A program made the translations under genes and the position numbers. Of a stretch of DNA of 64,000 nt, positions 6,774 to 15,280 are shown one piece after another. The notes beneath the pieces were generated by a model. The model saw nothing but the letters and a program-made list of their open reading frames with translations. It searched no databases and was not told the DNA's origin. Source of the stretch: Litoreibacter albidus (GTDB lineage: Bacteria > Pseudomonadota > Alphaproteobacteria > Rhodobacterales > Rhodobacteraceae); assembly GCF_900107015.1 (NCBI RefSeq), contig NZ_FNOI01000003.1, positions 333,211 to 397,210 of the forward strand, given 5' to 3'. Position 1 is the first letter of the stretch. Every line of letters begins with the position of its first letter.

Positions 6774-7646
6774 ATGGAAATCGTTCTACACGTCGGCGCT
6801 CACAGCACGGACGAAGACAACCTTCTGAAATGCCTATATAAAAACAAGGGCCCATTGGAAGAGCGCGGTATCATAGTGCCGGAGCCGTCGCGTTACCGGC
6901 GCGCCATCCGTGAGACCCTACAAGCCTTGGTCGGCGACGTTGCTCCCGTGGATGTACAAGAAACACTGATGGACAGCATCATGGACCAAGATCGCGCCGA
7001 CCGTGTGATCTTAAGTCATGAGAGCTTCTTTTGCGTCCCAGGTCGCAGTATCAACGACGGCAAGCTCTACCCCACGGCGAGCTTCAAGGCTGCGCGGCTG
7101 CGCAACCTGTTCTCGCGTGAGGATGTGCGGTTCTGCATCGCTGTGCGCAACTTTGCGACGTTTATTCCGGCGCTTTTTGAGCGCGCCCAAGAGCCGAACT
7201 TCGAAGCGTTCCTAGATGGCGCGGACCCAATGGCGTTGCGCTGGTCCGAGTTGATTACGCGGATTCGTACTATGGTACCGGATGCGCCCATCACTGTGTG
7301 GTGCAACGAGGATACCCCCCTGCAGTGGCCGCATATACTGCAGGCCATTGCGCGGACCGACCCAGGCTTTCGCTTTGACGGTGAGAACGACTTTCTTGGA
7401 ACGATTATGGGGCGCGGCGGTTTGAACCGTCTGCAAAGCTACCTAGAGACCCATCCGCCGCAGTCCGAAGGCCAGCGGCAACGTATTGTTGCCGCCTTCC
7501 TTGATAAATTCGGGGCCGATGCCATGGAGCAGGAGATCGACCTGCCGGGATGGTCAGAGGCTTACGTCAGCCAGCTAACAGAGCTCTACGACCGTGATCT
7601 GGAGTTGCTGGACGCGATGCCCGGCGTCACGTTTCTGACGCCGTAG
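6774..7646 (+). CDS. Sulfotransferase-like hypothetical protein
   Basis: About 290 residues. The N-terminus MEIVLHVGAHSTDEDNL has the shape of a sulfotransferase-type P-loop start (LHVGAHKTGTT in relatives), but the Lys and Gly-Thr of the phosphosulfate-binding loop are replaced, so catalysis is doubtful. Later segments VILSHESFF and RFCIAVRNFATFIPALFER correspond to the Ser/Arg regions of such folds. The ATG at 6774 is preferred over the GTG at 6738 because the conserved strand begins directly there, with AAGG upstream. It is convergent with gapR, six bases apart. It is likely a Roseobacter-conserved protein of unknown role. Confidence 0.6.
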   Translation: MEIVLHVGAHSTDEDNLLKCLYKNKGPLEERGIIVPEPSRYRRAIRETLQALVGDVAPVDVQETLMDSIMDQDRADRVILSHESFFCVPGRSINDGKLYPTASFKAARLRNLFSREDVRFCIAVRNFATFIPALFERAQEPNFEAFLDGADPMALRWSELITRIRTMVPDAPITVWCNEDTPLQWPHILQAIARTDPGFRFDGENDFLGTIMGRGGLNRLQSYLETHPPQSEGQRQRIVAAFLDKFGADAMEQEIDLPGWSEAYVSQLTELYDRDLELLDAMPGVTFLTP

Positions 7647-7651
7647 GCAAA

Positions 7652-7912
7652 TCACATACCCAAAGCTTCTTTGTACATCTCAAGAACAGCCTCTTCCTCG
7701 GAAATGTCTTGCGGGTCACGCTTGCGCAGGGCCATTATCTTGCGCAGGACCTTCGTGTCGTAACCGCGGCCTTTGGCCTCTGACATCACTTCTTTTTGCG
7801 CCTCGGCGAGGTCTTTCTTTTCTTGGTCAAGGCGTTCGTAGCGCTCTACGAACTGGCGCAGCTCATCTGCGGTGACACGGTAGGTGCTATCGACGTCGGA
7901 GGAGTCAGACAT
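7652..7912 (-). CDS. gapR: GapR-like DNA-binding protein (DUF2312)
   Basis: An 86-residue protein matching DUF2312/GapR throughout: TADELRQFVERYERLDQEKK, then VMSEAKGRGYDTKVLRKIM and LRKRDPQDISEEEAVLEMY. GapR is a nucleoid-associated tetramer of alphaproteobacteria that clamps overtwisted, AT-rich DNA and helps topoisomerases ahead of forks and polymerases. The length fits the family (about 85-90). The ATG at 7912 is chosen over 7930 because AAGGAACC lies upstream. It is a single-gene unit. Confidence 0.88.
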   Translation of the reverse strand: MSDSSDVDSTYRVTADELRQFVERYERLDQEKKDLAEAQKEVMSEAKGRGYDTKVLRKIMALRKRDPQDISEEEAVLEMYKEALGM

Positions 7913-8048
7913 TTGGCGGTTCCTTGGCACTTGGAGGGATCAGAGACCCCGAGATACTAAGCCCCGCCCCCGCCTTCAAGGTGCAAACGGTTGCGGGGCG
8001 CGCGCGACTGGGATACTGCACCGCCACACAGTTGCAGGAGCCACCGTC

Positions 8049-8264
8049 ATGTCAAACCTGATCCCCCTCGGGGCCGTTATCACACTGATGGGCTTGCTTG
8101 GCCTGATCTGGTGCATTGTCAAAGTTGCGCGCGCGCGCAAACAAGGGCTCAGCGATGAGGAGCTGCGCGCGGTCATGCAGACCACTGTCGGCCTGAACCT
8201 TGGGGCGCTGCTCCTCTCGGCCGTTGGGCTAATGATGGTGGTTTTGGGTATTATTCTGGCCTGA
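8049..8264 (+). CDS. Small two-helix inner-membrane protein
   Basis: 71 residues. A strong ribosome site (AGGAG eight bases before the ATG) opens the frame. Two hydrophobic helices (residues about 5-27 and 50-70) flank a charged loop KVARARKQGLSDEELRAVMQ, so both ends probably lie on the same side. No family name is known to me; such small proteins are common next to gapR-like genes in roseobacters (recollection, weak). It is convergent with the SDR gene, with an 11-base gap. Confidence 0.65.
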   Translation: MSNLIPLGAVITLMGLLGLIWCIVKVARARKQGLSDEELRAVMQTTVGLNLGALLLSAVGLMMVVLGIILA

Positions 8265-8275
8265 CGCCCACGCGC

Positions 8276-9025
8276 TTAGACAGATCCCGCGTCGACCAGA
8301 AAGTTTTGCGCCGTGCACATCGCAGCGTCATCTGACGCCAAGAACAAGACCATACGCGCCACATAAACCGGATCAATCAAATCCGGCAGGCACTGCCGTT
8401 GGCGGTGGCTTTCCAGTGAGTCCGGCGTGGCCCAGAGCGTCTTCTGCCGCTCCGTCATGATCCAGCCCGGCACCACCGCGTTGACGCGGATGCGGTGATC
8501 GCCCAAGTCGCGCGCCATGGTTCTGGTCAACCCGTGCACCGCCGCCTTGGCGGTCGTGTAGGCAGGGAAGCCCCCGCCAGTCTCCATCCACGAATTCGAG
8601 CCCATGTTGATGATGCTGCCGGCCCCCGCCGCGATCATCCCGGGTGCGACAGCCTGTATGGCAAAGAACATGTGGCGCAGGTTCGTGGCCATCCGTTCGT
8701 CCCAGTACTCAGGCGTCACGTCTTGCCAGTTGTGGCGATCATCGCGGGCCGCATTGTTGACCAGAACCTCGAACGCACCTGCGTCCTCTGCCAGCGTCTC
8801 GATTGCGGCTTGGGTGGCTGGAACGTCGCGCAGGTCACACAGCGCATGGGCCGCGCCAGTGGCCTTGGATACGGCGGCACTGGCCTCCGCATCGCGGTCG
8901 AGGAACGCGACCTGTGCGCCCTGTTCGGCGAATGCCTCAACCATCAGCGCGCCAATGCCGGACGCGCCGCCGGTGACCAAGACGCGTTTGCCTTTCAGGC
9001 TGGGGTAATGTGCGAACTCTGGCAT
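8276..9025 (-). CDS. Short-chain dehydrogenase/reductase
   Basis: A 249-residue classical SDR. The NAD(P)-binding motif TGGASGIG lies near residue 17, NNAA near 85, the catalytic Ser in INMGSNSW, and YTTAKAA (Tyr-x-x-x-Lys) near 150. An acidic residue after the second strand (FLDRD) points to NAD(H). The ATG at 9025 follows GAGGAG. It is the last gene of a minus-strand group with the bifunctional beta-oxidation enzyme and the APH-type kinase, so a hydroxyacyl or alcohol substrate in that pathway is likely. The exact substrate cannot be read from sequence. Confidence 0.82.
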   Translation of the reverse strand: MPEFAHYPSLKGKRVLVTGGASGIGALMVEAFAEQGAQVAFLDRDAEASAAVSKATGAAHALCDLRDVPATQAAIETLAEDAGAFEVLVNNAARDDRHNWQDVTPEYWDERMATNLRHMFFAIQAVAPGMIAAGAGSIINMGSNSWMETGGGFPAYTTAKAAVHGLTRTMARDLGDHRIRVNAVVPGWIMTERQKTLWATPDSLESHRQRQCLPDLIDPVYVARMVLFLASDDAAMCTAQNFLVDAGSV

Positions 9026-9115
9026 GGGTAACTCCTCAATTATGCGGGTACAGGCGTCATGCAACTGCACCGCCCGGCCTTTGGCCAAACCGTGGAAACC
9101 GCCTTAGCCCACAGG

Positions 9116-11221
9116 TTAGTTTAAATCCGCAAACTTCTGGCGCTCTTGCGCCAGCATGGTCAGCACCGGCGCCGCAGCCCAGAGCGACGGCTCCTCAGGG
9201 GCAAGAACAGACAGCCGCGAGGCGATGATCGAAGGCGTCGTCGCGTCCGCGTCCATCATCGGGCCGCCCCGACTGCGCGGGTAGCCGAAGCCATGCACCA
9301 TGACGGTGTCGATGTCGCTGGGACGCGCGGCGACGCCCTCCCCTAGCAGGCGCGCGCCTGCGTTCACGATTGCCAGCAAGATGCGGTCACGAATATCGCG
9401 GTCCGAGAACTTGCGCGCGGTGATACCTTTGTGCGCACGGTGCTCCGATATCATCTTGAGGACATCACCGTTCGGTACCCCCGTGCGCTGCCCCTCGGCG
9501 TAGATGTAATACCCGCGCCGCGTTTTCTGGCCCAGCCACCCCTGCTCCACCATCTTGTCCGCAATCTCGACATAGCGCACGTCAGGGTCGCGGGGCTTCG
9601 ATTGGCGGCGGGCATAAGCGATATCAAGCCCTGACATATCCGCAATTTGATACGGTCCTAGCGGGAAGCCAAACGACCGCATTGCGCCGTCGATCTGCGC
9701 GGGTGTCGCCCCGTCTTCCAGCATGATGTCGGCGGCAAGCCGGTAAGCCTCCAGAATGGCGTTCCCGATGTAGCCGCTTCCAAACCCCTTATGAACACGG
9801 GCGCGCACGGGGGTTTTTCCCATCGCCTTGGCGAACCCCACGCCTGTCATGACAGCTTGCGCGGATGCCGCGTCATGGACGCCCACCTCCACCAACTTGT
9901 TAACCTGCGCAGGTGCGAAGAAATGTAGACCGATGGTATTGGCTGGCCGACCTGTGGCTGCAGCCAAAGCTGACAAGTCCAGATAGGATGTGTTGGTCGC
10001 AATCACGGCGTCCGGCTTCGCCACGGCCCCTATCTCGGCCAGAATGCTGGCCTTGAGGTCAAAATCCTCGCCAATCGCCTCAATGATCAAATCCGCCTCG
10101 CCCAAGGTGTCGAGCTTGTTGGTCAGTTGTAGATGCGTCAGCGCTGCCGCGCCTTGCGCCTCTGACAGGCGGCCCTTCGCGATGGAACGCTCATAGAACG
10201 CGCCGATTTGCTCCAGCGCCGCGTTCACGCCGCTCTCTCCTTGCTCAACCAGCGTCACGGCAAAGCCGCTTTGAAGGCCCGCAATTGCGATCCCCGATCC
10301 CATGGTGCCGCCGCCCACGATGGCGATGCGCTCCACTTTGGCGGGCTTTGCGTCCGCAGCTTCGGGAAACTTGGCGGCCCTGCGTTCCGCGAAAAAGGCG
10401 TGGCGCAAACCGGCGCTTTCACGCGATGCGAGGCAATCCTCAAACGCCGCGCGCTCCAATTGCAGCCCTGCATCCATCGGCAGCAACAAAGCCGCCTCCA
10501 CGCAGTCGACGATCTTCAACGGGGCCAGTGCCCCCGCCCCCAAGTCCGCCTTCACCTGCGCACGGCGCGCGGCGACCGTTGCCATGTAATCGCCCCCGTC
10601 CATGAGGTGCGTACGGTTCAACGCCGTCGGGCGCACCTCTGTCAGCGTGCGGGCGTATGCCACCGCCTCCGACCGCAGGTCGCCTGATGTAACGCTGTCG
10701 ATTAGCCCGATCTCGGCGCAAATTCCGGCGCTCAACTGGTTGCCGGACATCATCATATCGAACGCCAGCTCCGCCCCGATCAGGCGCGGCAGCCGTTGCG
10801 TCCCACCAGCGCCGGGCAGAAGGCCCAGATGAATTTCGGGGAGCCCCATACGCGCATCACTTGATGCGATCCGGTAATGCGCGGCCATCGCCAGCTCTAG
10901 CCCGCCGCCCAGCGCGGTGCCATGTATCGCCGCCACAACCGGTTTCGGGGCGTTCTCGATCAAGTCAAACAACTGCCCGAGCGATGGTTCCTGCGCCGCC
11001 ATGTCAAACTCGCGAATGTCTGCGCCTGCGGGGAATGTGCGCCCGTTGGCGGCAATCACAATCGCATCGGTCTTGTCATGCGCGACCGCCGCGTTCAACG
11101 CCGCCGCAATGCCACGCCGCACGGCCACGCCCAGCGCGTTTACCGGTGGGTTCTCAATAACAATCAGCGCAATAGTGCCTTGGCGTTCCAGCCGGACGGG
11201 GTGTTTGGGGGCCTGTTTCAT
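9116..11221 (-). CDS. Bifunctional enoyl-CoA hydratase / 3-hydroxyacyl-CoA dehydrogenase
   Basis: 701 residues, FadJ-like in size. The crotonase domain comes first, with the oxyanion/CoA motif HGTALGGGLELAMAAHYR near residue 100 and the second acid in MGLPEIHLGLLPGAGGTQRL. An NAD-binding Rossmann motif IAIVGGGTMGSGIA follows near residue 300, then the catalytic-His segment GLHFFAPAQVNKLVEV and the C-terminal helical repeats of 3HCDH with SRGGPM. It carries out two consecutive beta-oxidation steps on acyl-CoA in the cytoplasm. Its start overlaps the stop of the upstream APH-type gene by four bases (ATGA), showing co-translation. Which thiolase completes the cycle is not visible here. Confidence 0.9.
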   Translation of the reverse strand: MKQAPKHPVRLERQGTIALIVIENPPVNALGVAVRRGIAAALNAAVAHDKTDAIVIAANGRTFPAGADIREFDMAAQEPSLGQLFDLIENAPKPVVAAIHGTALGGGLELAMAAHYRIASSDARMGLPEIHLGLLPGAGGTQRLPRLIGAELAFDMMMSGNQLSAGICAEIGLIDSVTSGDLRSEAVAYARTLTEVRPTALNRTHLMDGGDYMATVAARRAQVKADLGAGALAPLKIVDCVEAALLLPMDAGLQLERAAFEDCLASRESAGLRHAFFAERRAAKFPEAADAKPAKVERIAIVGGGTMGSGIAIAGLQSGFAVTLVEQGESGVNAALEQIGAFYERSIAKGRLSEAQGAAALTHLQLTNKLDTLGEADLIIEAIGEDFDLKASILAEIGAVAKPDAVIATNTSYLDLSALAAATGRPANTIGLHFFAPAQVNKLVEVGVHDAASAQAVMTGVGFAKAMGKTPVRARVHKGFGSGYIGNAILEAYRLAADIMLEDGATPAQIDGAMRSFGFPLGPYQIADMSGLDIAYARRQSKPRDPDVRYVEIADKMVEQGWLGQKTRRGYYIYAEGQRTGVPNGDVLKMISEHRAHKGITARKFSDRDIRDRILLAIVNAGARLLGEGVAARPSDIDTVMVHGFGYPRSRGGPMMDADATTPSIIASRLSVLAPEEPSLWAAAPVLTMLAQERQKFADLN

Positions 11222-12264
11222 ATGGCTTTTTCGCTTGGATCATGGGCTATGTCTACCGCCTGTTTGATCAAGACAGGGATCGCTTGCGCATATTTTTGCG
11301 CCGCTTCGGGGTTTGAGGCATTCCCCCCCTTCGCCCGCGCCACCACGCCTTGCAAAATCGCCGCCAAACGGAAGTAGCTGAAGACGAGGTAGAAGCCCCA
11401 ATTCTGCGGTGGTGCGATACCCCGCCTCATACAGTACCGCGCGATATAATCGCGCTCTGACGGTAATCCCAACGCGGCACGGTCCAAACCGCCTAACCCG
11501 CGCATACCGCCACTGTGCGGCAACCGCCACTGCATGCATTGATATGCCAAATCCGCGAGCGGATGCCCCAGCGTAGACAGTTCCCAATCAAGAAGTGCAA
11601 TGACCTCAGGCACTTTCGGGGCGAACATCATGTTATCAAGCCGGTAGTCCCCGTGGACCAGCGCGACCTGCCCGTCGTCGTCCGGCACGTGCAAGCCCAG
11701 CCACTCCATTATTCCGGTCATCCCGCGATCCGCCTCATCGACGGACGCGAGATATTGCCGCGACCAGCGGTCAATCTGGCGCGAAAAATACGATCCCGGC
11801 TTGCCGAAACTGGCAAGACCCACTGCCCCCACATCAACGTTGTGAAGGGCGGCCAATGTATCTGCCATCGCGCTATAAACAGCGCCGCGCTCTTCGCGCT
11901 CCAGTTCCGGCAGGCTTGGATCCCAGAAGATACGCCCCTCCAGATGCTCCATCACAAAGAACGCGCGACCCAGTGGTGAGGTGTCGTCACTGGCCAGATG
12001 TATCATCGCTGGCACTGGCACAGGGGTCTTGGCAAGGCCGGACATCACCTCGAATTCGCGCTCTACCATATGCGCGGATTTCAGCAGCGCGCCAGGGGGT
12101 TTTGTGCGCAACACATACGTGCCCGTGTCGGTGGTCATCTTGAAGGTCGGGTTCGATTGGCCTGTGCCGAACTTATCCAGCCGCCGCACGGCCCCCAACT
12201 GCGGCGCGTGCGCCGTCAAATAGGGGTTCAAACTGGCAATCAATAAATCTGTGGTCCCGCCCAT
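11218..12264 (-). CDS. APH-family phosphotransferase, ACAD10/11-type
   Basis: 348 residues with the aminoglycoside-phosphotransferase fold: FGTGQSNPTFKM near the N-terminus, the catalytic loop LVHGDYRLDNMMF (His-Gly-Asp...Asn) near residue 200, and the metal-binding ALLDWELSTLGHPLADL. This subgroup is related to the kinase domain of ACAD10/ACAD11 and occurs with acyl-CoA dehydrogenases; it is thought to phosphorylate hydroxy-acids on the way to CoA esters. The context supports that: acyl-CoA dehydrogenase is divergent 82 bases away and the bifunctional enzyme is coupled downstream. Antibiotic resistance is unlikely. Confidence 0.82.
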   Translation of the reverse strand: MGGTTDLLIASLNPYLTAHAPQLGAVRRLDKFGTGQSNPTFKMTTDTGTYVLRTKPPGALLKSAHMVEREFEVMSGLAKTPVPVPAMIHLASDDTSPLGRAFFVMEHLEGRIFWDPSLPELEREERGAVYSAMADTLAALHNVDVGAVGLASFGKPGSYFSRQIDRWSRQYLASVDEADRGMTGIMEWLGLHVPDDDGQVALVHGDYRLDNMMFAPKVPEVIALLDWELSTLGHPLADLAYQCMQWRLPHSGGMRGLGGLDRAALGLPSERDYIARYCMRRGIAPPQNWGFYLVFSYFRLAAILQGVVARAKGGNASNPEAAQKYAQAIPVLIKQAVDIAHDPSEKAI

Positions 12265-12346
12265 CCCCTGACATTACCGCGCTTTGCGCGATTGACAAGC
12301 GCCGCCGCTGCGCCGACCCTTCGCGCAGACAAACGGGAGACACTTC

Positions 12347-13567
12347 ATGGACTTAGGCATCAGCGCACGGCTGCAACCAATTCGCACGGCGGTCACGGCT
12401 ATGGTGCGCGACGAGATCGCGCCGCTCGATGCCGAGTATTTCGCGGAAGTAGAGATCGGCGACCGCTGGGAGTTCACCGCACGCCAACGCGATATTGTGG
12501 AAGGATTGAAAGCCAAGGCCAAGGCGACCGGCCTATGGAACCTCTGGTCATCCACAACCGGCCACGCCCTGTCGACGGTGGAATACGCCTACCTGGCGGA
12601 GGAGATGGGCAAGGCCCATCTCGCCCCCGAAACCTTCAACTGCAACGCGCCCGACACGGGCAATATGGAAGTGTTCGAGAAATACGGCACTGACGCCATG
12701 AAACAGCAGTGGTTGGCGCCCCTCCTTGCGGGTGAAATCCGCTCGGCATATCTTATGACGGAGCCTGATGTCGCCTCCTCCGACGCCACGAACATCGCGC
12801 TTTCCTGCGTGCGTGATGGCGACGACTACATCCTGAACGGCGACAAATGGTGGGCAACGGGTGCAGGTGATCCGCGCTGTGCCGTCTATATCGTTATGGT
12901 GCGCACGCCCACGGACGGGCCGAAGCATCAGCAGCATTCCATGATCGTCGTCCCCGCCGACACAAAAGGCATCGAGAAGTTGCGCGCGATGCAAGTCTAC
13001 GGCGACGACGAGGCACCGCACGGTCACATGCATATCCGCTTTAGCGATGTGCGCGTCCCTGCCGAGAACCTGCTTTTGGGCGAAGGTCGCGGGTTTGAAA
13101 TTTCCCAAGGACGCTTGGGGCCAGGCCGCATTCACCACTGTATGCGCGCGATCGGCATGGCCGAAAAGGCGCTGGAACTCATGACCCGACGCGCGCTGGC
13201 CCGCGAAGCGTTCGGCAAGCCATTGGCCCAGCTTGGCGGCAACTTCGACTACATCGCCAACGCCCGCATGCAGATTGAGCAGGCCCGCCTGCTCTGCCTC
13301 AAGGCCGCGTGGATGATGGATCAAGGCGACGCCCGCGCGGCCGCGCCGTGGATCAGCCAGATCAAGGTAGAGGCCCCACGCATCGCGCTAGAGATCACCG
13401 ATCAGGCGGTGCAAATGTTTGGCGCGCAAGGCATTTCGCAAGACACGCCGCTCGCACGTCAGTGGGCGCATCTGCGCACGCTCAGGCTCGCCGATGGCCC
13501 GGATGCCGTACACCGTCGCCAAGTCGCCCGCGCAGAGCTGCGCAAATACACCCAGCAAAAGGTCTGA
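12347..13567 (+). CDS. Acyl-CoA dehydrogenase
   Basis: 406 residues with the ACAD plan: an N-terminal helical domain, the middle-domain FAD motif YLMTEPDVASSDATNIA near residue 135, GDKWWATGAGDP near 165, and a C-terminal helical domain containing LAREAFGKPLAQLG and QMFGAQGIS. It is an FAD enzyme that would pass electrons to ETF. The ATG follows GGGAGACACTTC. It is transcribed away from the APH-type kinase and close (60 bases) to the next operon, which could be read through. The acyl substrate (long-chain or 4-hydroxy-acyl) is inferred from the kinase partner only. Confidence 0.88.
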   Translation: MDLGISARLQPIRTAVTAMVRDEIAPLDAEYFAEVEIGDRWEFTARQRDIVEGLKAKAKATGLWNLWSSTTGHALSTVEYAYLAEEMGKAHLAPETFNCNAPDTGNMEVFEKYGTDAMKQQWLAPLLAGEIRSAYLMTEPDVASSDATNIALSCVRDGDDYILNGDKWWATGAGDPRCAVYIVMVRTPTDGPKHQQHSMIVVPADTKGIEKLRAMQVYGDDEAPHGHMHIRFSDVRVPAENLLLGEGRGFEISQGRLGPGRIHHCMRAIGMAEKALELMTRRALAREAFGKPLAQLGGNFDYIANARMQIEQARLLCLKAAWMMDQGDARAAAPWISQIKVEAPRIALEITDQAVQMFGAQGISQDTPLARQWAHLRTLRLADGPDAVHRRQVARAELRKYTQQKV

Positions 13568-13627
13568 CACGGGCGTTTGTGGCGCGCAAAGCTGGACGCG
13601 CCGCCCTTCGCGCAGTAATTGATATCT

Positions 13628-14038
13628 ATGGACATTCGCACACTCTCCCCCGCCTTCGCCGTCACCCCACAAATTCACGTCTCCGACATCGAGGACATCA
13701 AGGCGCAGGGGTTCACCCACATCCTGTGCAACCGCCCCTCCGCCGAAAGCGCGCCGGGCGATAAACCATCCGACATTGAGATCGTGGCCAAGGCCGCCGG
13801 TCTGGGGTTCTCCGAAAACCCCGTCGTCATGGGGCAGTTAAACATGGACAATGTCAGCGCCCAAAAGGTCGAGGGCAAGGTCTTGGCCTATTGCGCATCG
13901 GGCACCCGCTCCGCCATTGTGTGGGCGCTGTCGGTCGCGGGCACGCAGCCCACCAAAGACATTCTGGCCGCGCTCGACACCGCCGGTTTCCCGATGCCCC
14001 AGCTGGGGCCACAGGTCGACGCACTCGCAAAAGGATAA
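13628..14038 (+). CDS. TIGR01244/DUF442-type sulfurtransferase-phosphatase-like protein
   Basis: A 136-residue protein with the fold pattern of the family found fused to or near beta-lactamase-like (Blh) proteins: FAVTPQIHVSDIEDIKAQGF, then FTHILCNRP and the phosphatase-like loop AYCASGTRSAIVWAL near residue 98. In that loop the catalytic Cys lies in C-x-S-G-T-R, close to the rhodanese/PTP loop. The ATG at 13628 is used; upstream in-frame TTG is weak. The stop is three bases before the split hydratase genes, so it is the first gene of that operon. It is a possible sulfur or phosphate handler; the substrate is unknown. Confidence 0.72.
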   Translation: MDIRTLSPAFAVTPQIHVSDIEDIKAQGFTHILCNRPSAESAPGDKPSDIEIVAKAAGLGFSENPVVMGQLNMDNVSAQKVEGKVLAYCASGTRSAIVWALSVAGTQPTKDILAALDTAGFPMPQLGPQVDALAKG

Positions 14039-14041
14039 CAC

Positions 14042-14374
14042 ATGGACGATCCCACACACCGTTGGCACGACATGGGCGGGGACGCCGCCGGTCCGGTTCC
14101 CTTGGAAGGGCATGACTTTGCAATCTGGGAAAAGCGCGTCGATGCGCTGGTGATCCTTGGCCAACAACGTGGGCATTTCACCGTGGACGGCTTGCGCCGC
14201 GCGTTGGAGGACATGGGCGAAGCCGCCTTCGAGAGCATGACCTACTACGAGCGGTGGGTCGCCGCCCTGAACCAAAACCTCGTTGAGGCTGGGGTCTACT
14301 CGCTCGAAGAACTGGGCGCGAAGATGGAAGACGTGAAAGCCCGCGGCGACACCTACGGCGCGGTGCAATCATGA
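14042..14374 (+). CDS. Nitrile hydratase/thiocyanate hydrolase, beta N-terminal-half subunit
   Basis: 110 residues that align in mind with the N-terminal half of nitrile hydratase beta: RWHDMGGDAAGPVP at the start, then FAIWEKRVDAL, GLRRALEDMG and TYYERWVAALNQNL. It stops where a normal beta chain would continue. The next gene supplies the C-terminal half, with a four-base ATGA overlap. In thiocyanate hydrolase and in toyocamycin nitrile hydratase the beta chain is also split this way. It might be labelled a nitrile hydratase accessory (P14K-like) protein by homology, but the GG motif and YYERW favour a structural subunit. Confidence 0.75.
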   Translation: MDDPTHRWHDMGGDAAGPVPLEGHDFAIWEKRVDALVILGQQRGHFTVDGLRRALEDMGEAAFESMTYYERWVAALNQNLVEAGVYSLEELGAKMEDVKARGDTYGAVQS

Positions 14375-14649
14375 CACTGGCCGTGGGCACCACCGTCCGC
14401 ATCAAGGACATGGCGCCCTTGGGCCATATCCGTACGCCACATTATTTGCGCGGCAAAACTGGCGTGATCGAGCGCGTCTTGGGCGGTTTCAAGAACCCTG
14501 AGCAACTGGCCTATATGGTCCCCGCCCCGACCCGCACCCTCTACCGCGTCCGCTTTGAGATGGGGCATATCTGGCCCGATGCCGAAGCCACGCATGATAC
14601 GTTAGACGCCGAAATATACGAGCATTGGATCGACCAAAATGCCCCATGA
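14371..14649 (+). CDS. Nitrile hydratase/thiocyanate hydrolase, beta C-terminal-half (SH3-like) subunit
   Basis: 92 residues equal to the SH3-like C-terminal domain of nitrile hydratase beta: VGTTVRIKDMAPLGHIRTPHY, then LRGKTGVIERVLGGFKNPE, LYRVRFEMGHIWPDA and a final acidic segment ending DLDAEIYEHW-like. The His-x-Arg-x-Pro-x-Tyr-x-Arg-Gly-x-x-Gly pattern is diagnostic. It starts inside the previous stop (ATGA) and its own end overlaps the next start by eleven bases, so all three chains are made in step, as expected for a hetero-oligomer. Confidence 0.85.
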   Translation: MTLAVGTTVRIKDMAPLGHIRTPHYLRGKTGVIERVLGGFKNPEQLAYMVPAPTRTLYRVRFEMGHIWPDAEATHDTLDAEIYEHWIDQNAP

Positions 14650-15280
14650 TCATCACGACCATGACCACCTGTCCCCCTCTGGCCACCCGTATCGGCAAGA
14701 TAACGACGGGGCGCTGACCTATTGGCAAACGATGGAAATCGCCATTCGGGAGCTGATGATCGAAAAGGGCGAACTCTCCGCCGCGCAGATACAAGCGCAG
14801 ATCGACGCGATGGACGAGCGCAGCCCTGCGAACGGTGCAGCTGTGGTGGCCCGCGCTTGGACGGACCCTGACTTCAGGAACCGCTTGCTGGCAAATGGCT
14901 CCGACGCGGCACGGGAGATGGGTTTTGATATCGGCCCCATGCATCTGGTCGCAGTAGAGAACACCGCCCACATCCATAACCTGATCGTGTGCACGCTCTG
15001 CTCTTGCTACCCGCGCAACCTGCTCGGTCTGCCGCCGGACTGGTACAAAACCCGTGAGTACCGCTCCCGCGCGGTGCGTGAACCGCGCGCTGTGCTGCGC
15101 GAATTCGGCGTGGAGCTGCCTGTCACCACGACCCTGCGCGTCCACGACAGCACCGCCGACATGCGCTATATCGTGCTGCCCGCGCGCCCCGCAGGCACCG
15201 ACGGTCTGTCCGTTGACGCCTTGGCCAAGCTTGTCACCCGTGACAGCATGATTGGCACCGGATTGGCGAAAGCGCCCTAA
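14639..15280 (+). CDS. Cobalt-type nitrile hydratase alpha / thiocyanate hydrolase gamma subunit
   Basis: 213 residues carrying the metal-binding claw CTLCSC near residue 118, of the Thr-containing cobalt type, followed by YPRNLLGLPPDWYKTREYRS and VREPRAVLREFGVELP. In these enzymes the two later cysteines are oxidised to sulfenate and sulfinate and hold a low-spin metal. The residue after YP is Arg, whereas nitrile hydratases normally have Trp there; as I recall, thiocyanate hydrolase gamma has Arg. The N-terminus is His/Asp-rich (MPHDHHDHDHLS), perhaps metal-handling. Nitrile hydration to amide or thiocyanate hydrolysis to ammonia and COS are both possible; context favours the latter slightly. 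Confidence 0.85.
   Translation: MPHDHHDHDHLSPSGHPYRQDNDGALTYWQTMEIAIRELMIEKGELSAAQIQAQIDAMDERSPANGAAVVARAWTDPDFRNRLLANGSDAAREMGFDIGPMHLVAVENTAHIHNLIVCTLCSCYPRNLLGLPPDWYKTREYRSRAVREPRAVLREFGVELPVTTTLRVHDSTADMRYIVLPARPAGTDGLSVDALAKLVTRDSMIGTGLAKAP

Noticed and set aside
10208..10687. 159-residue plus-strand frame
   Set aside because: It is antisense to the bifunctional beta-oxidation gene and Arg/Gln/His-rich as expected for a shadow in high-GC DNA.
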